This document shows positions 1-6,021 of a stretch of DNA of 6,084 bases, one piece after another. Location: assembly GCA_905373785.1 (NCBI GenBank), contig CAJPUK010000126.1:1-6084 (forward strand). Direction: 5' to 3'. A program made the translations under genes and the position numbers. Origin of the DNA: an uncultured Johnsonella sp. (lineage in GTDB: Bacteria > Bacillota > Clostridia > Lachnospirales > Lachnospiraceae). Each line of letters starts with the position of its first letter. Position 1 is the first letter of the stretch. Below the pieces are notes generated by a model, which was given only the letters and a program-made list of their open reading frames with translations, ran no database searches and had not been told where the DNA came from.

Positions 1-771
1 GATTACACCAATGCGGGTAAACTTATAGATCTTTTGTATAAGTTTAATCCTGATGATTGGGATAAGTTTAAAAGTATATTTAACTCAGGTGATATTACCG
101 CAGTTGTAAATGAAAACTTAACTCATATTATAAGTATGAACAGATTTTTCGGTATAGACTTATCCACAAATCCCTGGCAGGGCTTTACTCCTACTGCCGC
201 CTGGATAATTCCTATACTTGCAGGTCTTACACAGTGGTACTCTACAAGATTAATGAGTAATAATACAAATCCCGCTTCAGGTGCTGATGACGATCCTAAC
301 AATATGGCAAATCAGATGAAGACTATGAATAATGTTATGCCTTTGATGTCGGTTTATTTTTGCTTTATATTCCCGGCAGCTATAGGTATATATTGGATAA
401 CTTCGGCAGCTGCCCGTATAGTACAGCAATTGGCAATAAATTCTTATTTAAGTAAGATCGATATAGAGAAATTGATTGAAAAAAACCTTGAAAAGGCTAA
501 TGCAAAAAGAGCTAAAAAAGGTTTAGCACCCAAATCTATAGATAAGAAAGTACTTGAGCAGGCTAAGCATATAAATGATAAAGAGGATACAGAGCTTGAA
601 GCTAAGAGACTTGAAGAAAAAAGAAACTTAAATGCAAAGCAGATAAAAGACTCAACAGAATATTATAACAAAGATGCGAAGCCCGGATCTATGGCAGCTA
701 AAGCCAATATGGTGGCCAAATATAATGAAAAAATGGCAAATAAAAAGAATAAGAAATCATCAGAAGAGTAG
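1..771 (+). CDS. yidC: Membrane protein insertase YidC/OxaA, C-terminal part (5' end outside window)
   Basis: YidC inserts proteins into the cytoplasmic membrane, alone or with the Sec translocon. The frame is open from base 1, so the gene is cut by the window edge; 256 residues are visible before TAG at 769-771. A TTG at 34 is only an internal codon. Numbering from the first visible residue, there is a polar stretch at 1-65, a membrane segment at about 68-86 (WIIPILAGLTQWYSTRLM), a polar loop with DDDPNN near 96-101, and a second hydrophobic region at about 113-142 with the family signature MPLMSVYFCFIFPAAIGIYW. From about 150 onward there is a roughly 105-residue lysine-rich, charged tail, as in other Gram-positive YidC proteins, where such tails are thought to contact the ribosome. 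The neighbouring jag gene supports the call. No terminator is evident after the stop, so co-transcription with jag is likely. The identification is firm; the fully conserved N-terminal transmembrane segment and hydrophilic-groove residues cannot be inspected here. Confidence 0.95.
   Translation, partial: DYTNAGKLIDLLYKFNPDDWDKFKSIFNSGDITAVVNENLTHIISMNRFFGIDLSTNPWQGFTPTAAWIIPILAGLTQWYSTRLMSNNTNPASGADDDPNNMANQMKTMNNVMPLMSVYFCFIFPAAIGIYWITSAAARIVQQLAINSYLSKIDIEKLIEKNLEKANAKRAKKGLAPKSIDKKVLEQAKHINDKEDTELEAKRLEEKRNLNAKQIKDSTEYYNKDAKPGSMAAKANMVAKYNEKMANKKNKKSSEE
160..168 (+). other. Consensus DnaA-box 9-mer (TTATCCACA) inside yidC
   Basis: The bases read TTATCCACA, an exact match to the strong DnaA-box consensus TTATNCACA. 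They also encode Leu-Ser-Thr of YidC, in frame. A given exact 9-mer is expected about 0.05 times in a window this size counting both strands, so chance is possible. The yidC neighbourhood usually lies close to oriC in Firmicutes, which makes an extra DnaA contact plausible. Binding is not shown by the sequence. Confidence 0.35.
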
Positions 772-853
772 TTTTTACAAACTTATTGGAAGTTATTTTA
801 ATGGCTTTGAGGAATGAGAGAGATAAATATAAATATCTGTTACAAATTTTCTT

Positions 854-863
854 AGGGGGGAGG
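854..863 (+). promoter_or_regulatory. G-rich ribosome binding site of jag
   Basis: AGGGGGGAGG ends 7 bases before the ATG at 871. The AGG-rich core pairs with the 3' end of 16S rRNA, and the spacing is close to ideal, which fixes the jag start. The run of six G is unusual in such an AT-rich gap. No promoter or terminator is convincing elsewhere in the 99-bp gap 772-870; the weak AGATA/TATCT inverted pair at 821-838 has no T tract. Confidence 0.7.
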
Positions 864-870
864 ATATTCT

Positions 871-1782
871 ATGGAAAAGATAAAAATAACTGCTAGAGAT
901 TACGATGAGGCTGTAACGAAAGCACTTATAGAGTTAGCTACCGGTAGTGATAATCTTGATATAGAAGTAGTAGACAAAGGAAGTAAAGGTTTTTTGGGAA
1001 TAGGCAGCAGACCCTGTGTTATATATGTTTCTAAAAAGCAAGATAAGGATTTGCTCTTATATGAAGAAGATAAGGACTTTAAGACAGATTATAGTCAGAA
1101 TATATTTGAAAATAAAGAAAAATCCAATAAAGAAAACAAATATAAAGTTCAAACAAAATCTTTTGATACAGAAAAATCTAAGCCTGTAGAAAAAGTAAGA
1201 GATGAGGGTTTTGTTCATGAAACAGACAGTGTAAAACTTCCTCGTAAGCAAAGAAAAGTTTATTCTGAAGAAGAGGCTGAAGCCATCATAGAAGATATGA
1301 GAGATTTCATATCCAAGTTATTTGAAAAGATGGAAATAAATGTCAATATGGATACGGAATTTAATCATAGGGATAATGAAATATCCGTATTTTTCAGCAG
1401 TGATGATGATATCGGACTTATTATAGGTAAAAGAGGTCAGACCCTGGACGCTATACAATATATAGTAAGTTTGGTAGTAAATAAAAATACCGAATCCTAT
1501 ATCAGAATAAAGATGGATACTGAAAACTATAGGGAAAGAAGAAAAGAAAATCTGGAAGTACTGGCAAAAAATGTAGCATCTAAAGTTAAGAAGTTTAAAA
1601 AACCTATTTCTTTGGAGCCTATGAATCCCTATGAAAGACGTATTATACACAGTGTATTGCAATCTGATAATTTTGTAAGTACAAGAAGTGACGGAGATGA
1701 GCCTTTTAGATATATAACCGTAATTCCAAGGTATAATAAGAGAAATAATTATAAAAGGCATAATAACAATTTTAATAAATAG
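871..1782 (+). CDS. jag: Jag/KhpB (SpoIIIJ-associated) RNA-binding protein, Jag_N-KH-R3H
   Basis: Jag (KhpB/EloR) is a cytoplasmic single-stranded RNA-binding protein. In streptococci it works with KhpA in controlling cell elongation and division. The 303-residue product has the full domain order. A Jag_N domain covers about 1-52, with the signature KGFLGIGSRP at 39-48. A charged, low-complexity linker covers about 55-130. A KH domain lies around 150-215 with its GxxG loop as GKRG at 186-189. An R3H domain follows at about 222-287 with the R-x3-H core at Arg256 and His260 (RRIIH). A short Asn/Lys/Arg-rich tail ends the protein. The start is set by a strong SD at 854-863. The gene sits directly after yidC, as in most Firmicutes, and is followed by a probable terminator. 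The linker is the variable part of the family. All signature residues are present and I see no sign of damage. Confidence 0.95.
   Translation: MEKIKITARDYDEAVTKALIELATGSDNLDIEVVDKGSKGFLGIGSRPCVIYVSKKQDKDLLLYEEDKDFKTDYSQNIFENKEKSNKENKYKVQTKSFDTEKSKPVEKVRDEGFVHETDSVKLPRKQRKVYSEEEAEAIIEDMRDFISKLFEKMEINVNMDTEFNHRDNEISVFFSSDDDIGLIIGKRGQTLDAIQYIVSLVVNKNTESYIRIKMDTENYRERRKENLEVLAKNVASKVKKFKKPISLEPMNPYERRIIHSVLQSDNFVSTRSDGDEPFRYITVIPRYNKRNNYKRHNNNFNK
1643..1651 (+). other. Consensus DnaA-box 9-mer (TTATACACA) inside jag
   Basis: TTATACACA matches TTATNCACA and is identical to the R2-type box of the E. coli origin. It overlaps codons for the Ile-Ile-His of the R3H core, so protein constraint partly explains the bases (ATA CAC). 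With the copy at 160-168 it makes two consensus boxes about 1.5 kb apart on the same strand. About 0.2 TTATNCACA matches would be expected by chance in this window. A functional role is inference only. Confidence 0.3.
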
Positions 1783-1796
1783 AATTTAGCTTTGTG

Positions 1797-1843
1797 AAAG
1801 AGGGCTTTGGTATTGATAATAATATACAGCTCTCTTTTTGTTT
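1797..1843 (+). terminator. Probable Rho-independent terminator after jag
   Basis: The arm AGAGGGCT (1799-1806) pairs with AGCTCTCT (1828-1835), giving 8 bp with one G-U. The flanking AA (1797-1798) can pair with the following T residues. Inside the loop GTAT (1810-1813) can pair with ATAC (1824-1827), leaving a 10-base terminal loop and a small internal bulge. The T run 1835-1839 and TTT at 1841-1843 follow the stem directly. It lies 15 bases past the jag stop and would end a yidC-jag transcript. The large loop makes its strength uncertain. Confidence 0.7.
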
Positions 1844-1866
1844 AAATATAAATTATTTATTACAAT
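1838..1866 (+). promoter_or_regulatory. Candidate sigma-A promoter P1 for mnmE
   Basis: TTGTTT (1838-1843) and TACAAT (1861-1866) are separated by exactly 17 bases. The -10 has one mismatch to TATAAT; the -35 has two to TTGACA. Transcription would start near 1873. The -35 overlaps the T tract of the jag terminator, a compact arrangement consistent with a new unit starting at mnmE. Promoter-like hexamers arise easily in AT-rich DNA, so this is moderate evidence. Confidence 0.45.
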
Positions 1867-1880
1867 AAGGTAGCGATCAG

Positions 1881-1910
1881 TTGATATTAAGATAATATCT
1901 TAGGTATTTT
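1881..1910 (+). promoter_or_regulatory. Alternative sigma-A promoter P2 for mnmE
   Basis: TTGATA (1881-1886, one mismatch to TTGACA) and TATTTT (1905-1910, two mismatches to TATAAT) are separated by 18 bases. Transcription would start near 1917, giving a leader of about 38 bases before the mnmE ATG. The 15-bp palindrome at 1888-1902 lies entirely in its spacer. P1 has the better -10 and P2 the better -35, and the sequence alone does not decide between them. Confidence 0.35.
1888..1902. promoter_or_regulatory. 15-bp palindrome upstream of mnmE, possible operator
   Basis: TAAGATAATATCTTA is a perfect inverted repeat with 7-bp arms around one central A. A second, overlapping perfect inverted repeat (GATATTA-AGA-TAATATC, 1883-1899) shares most of its bases. 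The site would be just downstream of P1 and between the -35 and -10 of P2, both usual places for a repressor site. I recognise no regulator with this motif, and AT-rich DNA makes short palindromes common. It lacks a following T tract, so it is not a terminator. Confidence 0.35.
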
Positions 1911-1954
1911 ACAAGCCGGAAATATAGTTACAGTTCACTAAATTAGGAGTAAAT

Positions 1955-3325
1955 ATGCTAAAAAACGATACAATTGCAGCCATTGCGACCCCTTTAAGCG
2001 AAAGTGCCATAGGAATAATCAGAATTTGCGGAGATATGGCTATAGATATAGTTGATAAAATATACAAAGGCAAAAAGAAGTTAAGAGAATTAAATACACA
2101 TACTGTAAACTACGGAAATATAGTTGTAGAAGAAGAATTTATAGATGAGGTACTGGTTATACTGATGAAGGGACCGAGTACTTATACCGGAGAAGACACC
2201 GTTGAAATTAATTGTCATGGCGGCATACTTATTACACAAAGAATACTGGAAGAGGTAATAAAGGCAGGAGCCGTACTTGCCGAACCCGGAGAATTTACCA
2301 AAAGAGCCTTTCTTAACGGGAAAATGGATCTATCAAGAGCAGAGTCGGTTATTGATATAATAGAAGCTAAAAATCAATACGCATTAAAATCAAGTCTTAT
2401 GCACTTAAGAGGAGGATTAAGTGAACTTATATCAGGTATAAGATTAAAAATACTTGATGAAGTAGCATTTATCGAGGCAGCCCTTGATGATCCCGAGCAT
2501 TATGATTTGGACGAGTATAGAGGAGAACTCAGACAAAAAGTTTTAGGTATAAAGTCTGAGCTTAAAAGCCTTCTTTCCACTTATGAGAGAGGAAGGATAA
2601 TAAAAGAAGGTATAGAGACCGTTATAGTAGGAAAGCCTAATGTAGGAAAATCTTCCATACTTAATCTTTTAAGCAGACAGGAAAAAGCTATAGTTACGGA
2701 TGTTGCAGGTACTACGAGGGACAGTATAAGTGAGCAGATAAAATTATCGGGTATTAATATAAATCTTACCGATACTGCCGGTATAAGAGAAAGTGATGAT
2801 TTGGTAGAAAGTATAGGTATCAAAAAATCAAAGGAACTTATAGAAAGTGCCGAGCTGGTTATATGTGTACTTGATTCATCCAAGGAACTCTCTGATGAAG
2901 ATAAGGAAATACTTAGAATTATAGAAGATAAAAAAGCAATAATTCTATTAAATAAATCAGATAAGTCGGTAATTATAGATAAGTTGGAACTTAAAAAATA
3001 CACAACTCATCCGGTTCTGGAATTTTCAGCAAAAAGCGCTAAGGGTTTGGATGAACTTGAAGAGTTTATAAGAGGTAAATTCTACAATAAAGAGATAGGT
3101 TATAATGATCAAATATATATTACAAATATAAGGCATAAGCAGTCAATAGAAGAAACAATAGAATCAATTGATCTGGTACTGCAAAGTATTGATATGGGTA
3201 TGGCTGAAGACTTTTTGTCCATAGACTTGGTTAATGCCTATGAATATCTTGGAGAAATCATAGGTGAAAGTTTGAATGAGGATATTATTAATACTATTTT
3301 TGCAAAGTTTTGTATGGGGAAGTAA
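1955..3325 (+). CDS. mnmE: tRNA uridine-5-carboxymethylaminomethyl modification GTPase MnmE (TrmE)
   Basis: MnmE is a folate-binding, potassium-dependent GTPase. With MnmG it installs the aminomethyl or carboxymethylaminomethyl group on C5 of U34 in tRNAs reading NNA/NNG codons. At 456 residues it is the usual family length. The N-terminal tetrahydrofolate-binding domain (about 1-120) carries the conserved EINCHGG (84-90) and PGEFTKRAFLNGKMDL (111-126). A helical domain surrounds an inserted G domain: G1 GKPNVGKS (226-233), G2 TTRD (253-256), G3 DTAG (273-276), G4 NKSD (333-336) and G5 SAK (358-360). The C-terminus is FCMGK, matching the C-x-G-K end with its conserved Cys (453). The ATG has an AGGAG SD at 1945-1949, 5 bases upstream. 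mnmG follows after 30 bp, so the two partners are very probably co-transcribed. Every key motif is intact. Confidence 0.97.
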   Translation: MLKNDTIAAIATPLSESAIGIIRICGDMAIDIVDKIYKGKKKLRELNTHTVNYGNIVVEEEFIDEVLVILMKGPSTYTGEDTVEINCHGGILITQRILEEVIKAGAVLAEPGEFTKRAFLNGKMDLSRAESVIDIIEAKNQYALKSSLMHLRGGLSELISGIRLKILDEVAFIEAALDDPEHYDLDEYRGELRQKVLGIKSELKSLLSTYERGRIIKEGIETVIVGKPNVGKSSILNLLSRQEKAIVTDVAGTTRDSISEQIKLSGININLTDTAGIRESDDLVESIGIKKSKELIESAELVICVLDSSKELSDEDKEILRIIEDKKAIILLNKSDKSVIIDKLELKKYTTHPVLEFSAKSAKGLDELEEFIRGKFYNKEIGYNDQIYITNIRHKQSIEETIESIDLVLQSIDMGMAEDFLSIDLVNAYEYLGEIIGESLNEDIINTIFAKFCMGK

Positions 3326-3342
3326 GAGTTTTATAAAATAAT

Positions 3343-3350
3343 AAGGTGAT
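3343..3350 (+). promoter_or_regulatory. Ribosome binding site of mnmG
   Basis: AAGGTGAT is a continuous match to the anti-SD sequence of 16S rRNA and ends 5 bases before the ATG at 3356. It fixes the mnmG start, and the first residues run straight into the FAD-binding strand. It lies in the 30-bp gap after mnmE, with no sign of a terminator. Confidence 0.7.
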
Positions 3351-3355
3351 AAAAG

Positions 3356-5239
3356 ATGAATTTAATTGAAAATATTGATGTGGCGGTGGTAGGTGCAGGC
3401 CATGCCGGTTGTGAAGCTGCACTTGCCTGTGCAAGACTGGGACTAAAGACGGTAGTATTTACCTTAAGTATAGAGTCTATAGCCCTGATGCCCTGCAACC
3501 CCAACATAGGCGGAACCTCTAAGGGGCATCTTGTAAGAGAGCTTGATGCTCTTGGCGGTGAAATGGCAAAAAATATAGACAAGACCTTTATACAGTCAAG
3601 AATGTTAAATACTTCAAAGGGTCCTGCCGTACACTCACTTAGAGTGCAGGCAGATAAGAAAAACTATTCTTATGAGATGAGAAAGGTTCTTGAAAATACA
3701 GATAACTTAAAGATAAAACAAATAGAAGTAAGTGAAATTATAGTTGAAGAAGATGATGGAAAAAAGATATGCAAGGGAGTAAGGACGGTTTCGGGTGCTA
3801 TATACTATGCAAAGGCTACAATACTTGCAACCGGTACTTATCTTCGTTCAAGATGTATCTATGGAGAGGTCAGTGAGTTTACAGGACCTAATGGGCTTAA
3901 ATGTGCTACTTATCTGACTGATTCACTAAAAGAGGCGGGTATAAAATTCTATAGATTTAAGACCGGAACTCCTGCAAGGATTGATAAAAGAAGTGTGGAC
4001 TTTTCAAAAATGGAAGCTCAAAAAGGAGATGAGCCTATAGTACCCTTTTCGTTCTCTACGGATAGAGATTCTATACAAAAGGAGCAGATTGACTGTTATT
4101 TGACCTACACTAATGAAGATACACATGAAATTATAAAAGCAAATATTGAGCGTTCACCGTTATACTCGGGATTCATAGAAGGTACCGGTCCAAGGTACTG
4201 TCCGTCCATAGAAGACAAGGTAGTAAAATTCCCCGATAAGTTAAGACATCAGATATTTGTAGAGCCTGAAGGTTTGTATACCAATGAACTTTACCTTGCC
4301 GGTATGTCATCTTCCCTACCCGAAGATGTGCAATATAAGATGATAAGAACTATTAAAGGCTTGGAAAATGCGGATATTGTAAGAAATGCTTATGCCATAG
4401 AGTATGATTGTATAGATGCAAGACAGCTTATGCCAAGCTTGGAATTCAAAGAAATATCGGGACTTTTTGCCGGAGGTCAATTTAACGGAAGTTCAGGTTA
4501 TGAAGAGGCGGCAGTACAGGGATTTATGGCAGGGGTCAATGCGGCTATGAAGATACAGGAAAAAGAGGCGGTAATAATTGACAGATCCTTAGCCTATATC
4601 GGAGTACTTATAGATGACTTGGTTACCAAAGAAAGTAAAGAGCCTTATAGAATGATGACTTCAAGATCGGAGTACAGACTGCTTCAAAGACAGGATAATG
4701 CTGATATAAGGCTTAGTGAAATAGGCTATAATATAGGTTTGGTACCGGAAGAAGCCTATCAAAAAGTACTTAAAAAGATAGAGCTTATAGAAAAAGAAGT
4801 GCAAAGGCTTGAGAATACCCATATAGGTGCTAAAGAAGAAGTGCAAAATTTGTTAAAAGCCAATGACTCAACCATACTTAACAATGGTGTTACCATAGCA
4901 GAGCTTATAAGAAGACCGGAACTTGATTATATAAAACTTGCCGAAATAGATCCCGACAGACCGGAAGTTGATATAGATACGGCAGAACAAATAAATATTA
5001 ATATAAAATGTATGGGATATATAAAAAGACAGACTCAACAGGTAAAATTATTTAAAAAACTGGAAAATAAAAAAATCCCTAAGGATATTGATTATGATGA
5101 GGTAAACAGCCTAAGAATAGAGGCGGCACAAAAACTCAAAGAAGTAAGACCGATATCCATAGGTCAGGCATCAAGGATCTCGGGTGTATCCCCTGCGGAT
5201 ATCACTATGCTTATGGTACATCTTGAAAGGAGAAAATAG
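3356..5239 (+). CDS. mnmG: tRNA uridine-5-carboxymethylaminomethyl modification enzyme MnmG (GidA)
   Basis: MnmG is the FAD- and NADH-dependent partner of MnmE in a heterotetrameric complex that modifies U34 of tRNA. The 627-residue length is standard. The N-terminal Rossmann motif is GAGHAG at 13-18, followed by the hallmark CNPNIGGTSKGHL (47-59) with the conserved Cys47. Further family blocks are FKTGTPARID (201-210), the second conserved cysteine Cys282 in GPRYCPSIEDK (278-288), a MSSSLPEDVQ block (317-326), the FAD-contacting GLFAGGQFNGSSGYEEAAVQG (369-389) and TSRSEYRLLQRQDNAD (435-450). The C-terminal helical domain, which contacts MnmE and tRNA, ends with RPISIGQASRISGVSPADI (598-616). 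The gene is 30 bp after mnmE with a strong SD. Its 3' end carries the SD of the downstream rsmG start. No defects are visible. Confidence 0.97.
   Translation: MNLIENIDVAVVGAGHAGCEAALACARLGLKTVVFTLSIESIALMPCNPNIGGTSKGHLVRELDALGGEMAKNIDKTFIQSRMLNTSKGPAVHSLRVQADKKNYSYEMRKVLENTDNLKIKQIEVSEIIVEEDDGKKICKGVRTVSGAIYYAKATILATGTYLRSRCIYGEVSEFTGPNGLKCATYLTDSLKEAGIKFYRFKTGTPARIDKRSVDFSKMEAQKGDEPIVPFSFSTDRDSIQKEQIDCYLTYTNEDTHEIIKANIERSPLYSGFIEGTGPRYCPSIEDKVVKFPDKLRHQIFVEPEGLYTNELYLAGMSSSLPEDVQYKMIRTIKGLENADIVRNAYAIEYDCIDARQLMPSLEFKEISGLFAGGQFNGSSGYEEAAVQGFMAGVNAAMKIQEKEAVIIDRSLAYIGVLIDDLVTKESKEPYRMMTSRSEYRLLQRQDNADIRLSEIGYNIGLVPEEAYQKVLKKIELIEKEVQRLENTHIGAKEEVQNLLKANDSTILNNGVTIAELIRRPELDYIKLAEIDPDRPEVDIDTAEQININIKCMGYIKRQTQQVKLFKKLENKKIPKDIDYDEVNSLRIEAAQKLKEVRPISIGQASRISGVSPADITMLMVHLERRK
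5228..5232 (+). promoter_or_regulatory. SD for the ancestral rsmG TTG start, inside the end of mnmG
   Basis: AGGAG lies within the last mnmG codons and ends 9 bases before the TTG at 5242, which opens the reading frame matching the RsmG N-terminus. This arrangement implies translation of rsmG coupled to the end of mnmG. It also argues that the original rsmG start was 5242, because the ATG at 5361 has no SD at a normal distance. Confidence 0.55.
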
Positions 5240-5241
5240 CT

Positions 5242-5346
5242 TTGTTTGATAAATTTGCTTACGATATGAACGAGGGCTTGAAATTCTTAAATATTGAAAT
5301 AGATAATGGCAAGAAAAGTTTTATGATTTCTATGAGGAGCTTGTAA
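5242..5346 (+). pseudogene. rsmG: N-terminal segment of rsmG, out of frame with the gene body
   Basis: Starting at TTG 5242, 2 bases after the mnmG stop, the frame reads FDKFAYDMNEGLKFLNIEI, an RsmG-like N-terminal helix region. It then runs out of register and stops at TAA 5344-5346. From about 5310 the family sequence continues in the other frame as QEKFYDFYEELVRVNQY and leads directly into MNLTAIT of the gene body. The switch point must lie between the body-frame stop (TAA 5304-5306) and 5346, most likely about 5306-5322. One extra base, or four, would join the parts; a one-base repair gives a protein of 243 residues, close to the usual RsmG length (239 in B. subtilis). There is no canonical X-XXY-YYZ heptamer. 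The only slip-permitting site is TTTT at 5319-5322, where a single Phe codon could re-pair one base back. Confidence 0.65.
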
Positions 5347-5360
5347 GAGTCAATCAATAT

Positions 5361-5972
5361 ATGAATTTAACCGCAATAACGGAAATGAAAGAAGTTATAT
5401 ATAAGCATTTTATAGACAGCCTGGCACTCGTATTTGCCATAAAAGATTTGGATAAAAAAGGTAAAGATTTTAAGGTTATTGATGTCGGTAGCGGAGCAGG
5501 TTTTCCGGGGATTCCCCTGGCTATTGCCTTTCCTAATGTGGAATTTGTGCTTATAGACAGCTTAAATAAAAGGATAAAATTCATAGAAGATATCAAATCA
5601 AAACTTAATTTAGAAAATTTATCAGCTTTTCATTCAAGAGCTGAGGATTTTGCCTTAGATAAAAATAATAGAGAAGGCTATGACCTTGCGGTATCAAGGG
5701 CTGTAGCCAATCTTTCAATATTATCGGAATACTGTATACCGTTTGTTAAACTTTCAGGAAACTTTATTTCTTATAAATCTGGAAATGTAAGCGAAGAAGT
5801 AGAGAATTCAAAGCAGGCGATAAAGATATTAGGAGCTAAGTTAGGTAAGATAAAGGACTATGAGCTGCCTTTGGAAATGGGGAGCAGAACATTAGTTTGC
5901 ATAGAAAAAATAAATAAAACTCCGACTAAATATCCAAGAAAGGCAGGAATGGCGAAACAAAAGCCGCTGTAG
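5361..5972 (+). CDS. rsmG: 16S rRNA (guanine-N7)-methyltransferase RsmG (GidB), body of the gene; N-terminus displaced by a frameshift
   Basis: RsmG uses S-adenosylmethionine to methylate N7 of G527 (E. coli numbering) in the 530 loop of 16S rRNA. From ATG 5361 the product is 203 residues, about 40 short of the expected length. Visible family features are NLTAIT (2-7), KHFIDSL (15-21), the SAM-binding glycine loop DVGSGAGFPG (41-50), DSLNKR (66-71), RAED (93-96), SRAVA (112-116), and the C-terminal KTPTKYPRK (187-195) ending KPL. The methyltransferase core is therefore complete. ATG 5361 is the only usable start after the in-frame TAA at 5304-5306: no ATG, GTG or TTG lies between. The only nearby SD-like AGGAG (5335-5339) is 21 bases away, too far for good initiation. 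Reinitiation after the frame-1 TAA at 5344-5346 is possible. The missing N-terminal helices include the conserved stretch just before NLT, so the short form is doubtful as an enzyme. Family identity is certain; the functional state is not. Confidence 0.85.
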   Translation: MNLTAITEMKEVIYKHFIDSLALVFAIKDLDKKGKDFKVIDVGSGAGFPGIPLAIAFPNVEFVLIDSLNKRIKFIEDIKSKLNLENLSAFHSRAEDFALDKNNREGYDLAVSRAVANLSILSEYCIPFVKLSGNFISYKSGNVSEEVENSKQAIKILGAKLGKIKDYELPLEMGSRTLVCIEKINKTPTKYPRKAGMAKQKPL

Positions 5973-6021
5973 GAAAGTTAGCAACATAAACAATTAATAT
6001 TTATAAAAAACTCCGTATAAT
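5973..6021. other. AT-rich gap after rsmG
   Basis: About 80% A+T by count, with no convincing hairpin-plus-T-tract on the + strand, so the end of the mnmG-rsmG transcript is not visible. On the minus strand a run of six T (complement of 6005-6010) lies 4 bases beyond a weak imperfect hairpin (6015-6031), which could be a poor terminator for a convergent gene. Confidence 0.4.

Noticed and set aside
34..36. TTG at 34 as the start of the first gene
   Set aside because: The frame is open to base 1 and the preceding residues fit the YidC family, so the gene begins upstream of the window.
821..838. AGATA...TATCT inverted pair between yidC and jag as a terminator or riboswitch element
   Set aside because: Five A/T-rich pairs with an 8-base loop and no following T tract; not distinguishable from chance.
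801..896. A 31-codon + strand open frame from ATG 801 across the jag SD into jag, with a GGAAG upstream
   Set aside because: It overlaps the jag SD and start, has no recognisable protein features, and is short enough to be chance.
2581..3003. Minus-strand open frame of 140 codons inside mnmE, and a similar 147-codon one inside jag (1318-1761)
   Set aside because: Both lie wholly antisense to well-conserved genes and give low-complexity Ser/Ile/Leu- or Phe/Tyr-rich products typical of the complement of AT-rich coding DNA.
5354..5596. Minus-strand open frame of 80 codons over rsmG, and one of 83 codons over the mnmG start (3331-3582)
   Set aside because: Both are antisense to conserved methyltransferase and FAD-binding motifs, with no SD or family features.
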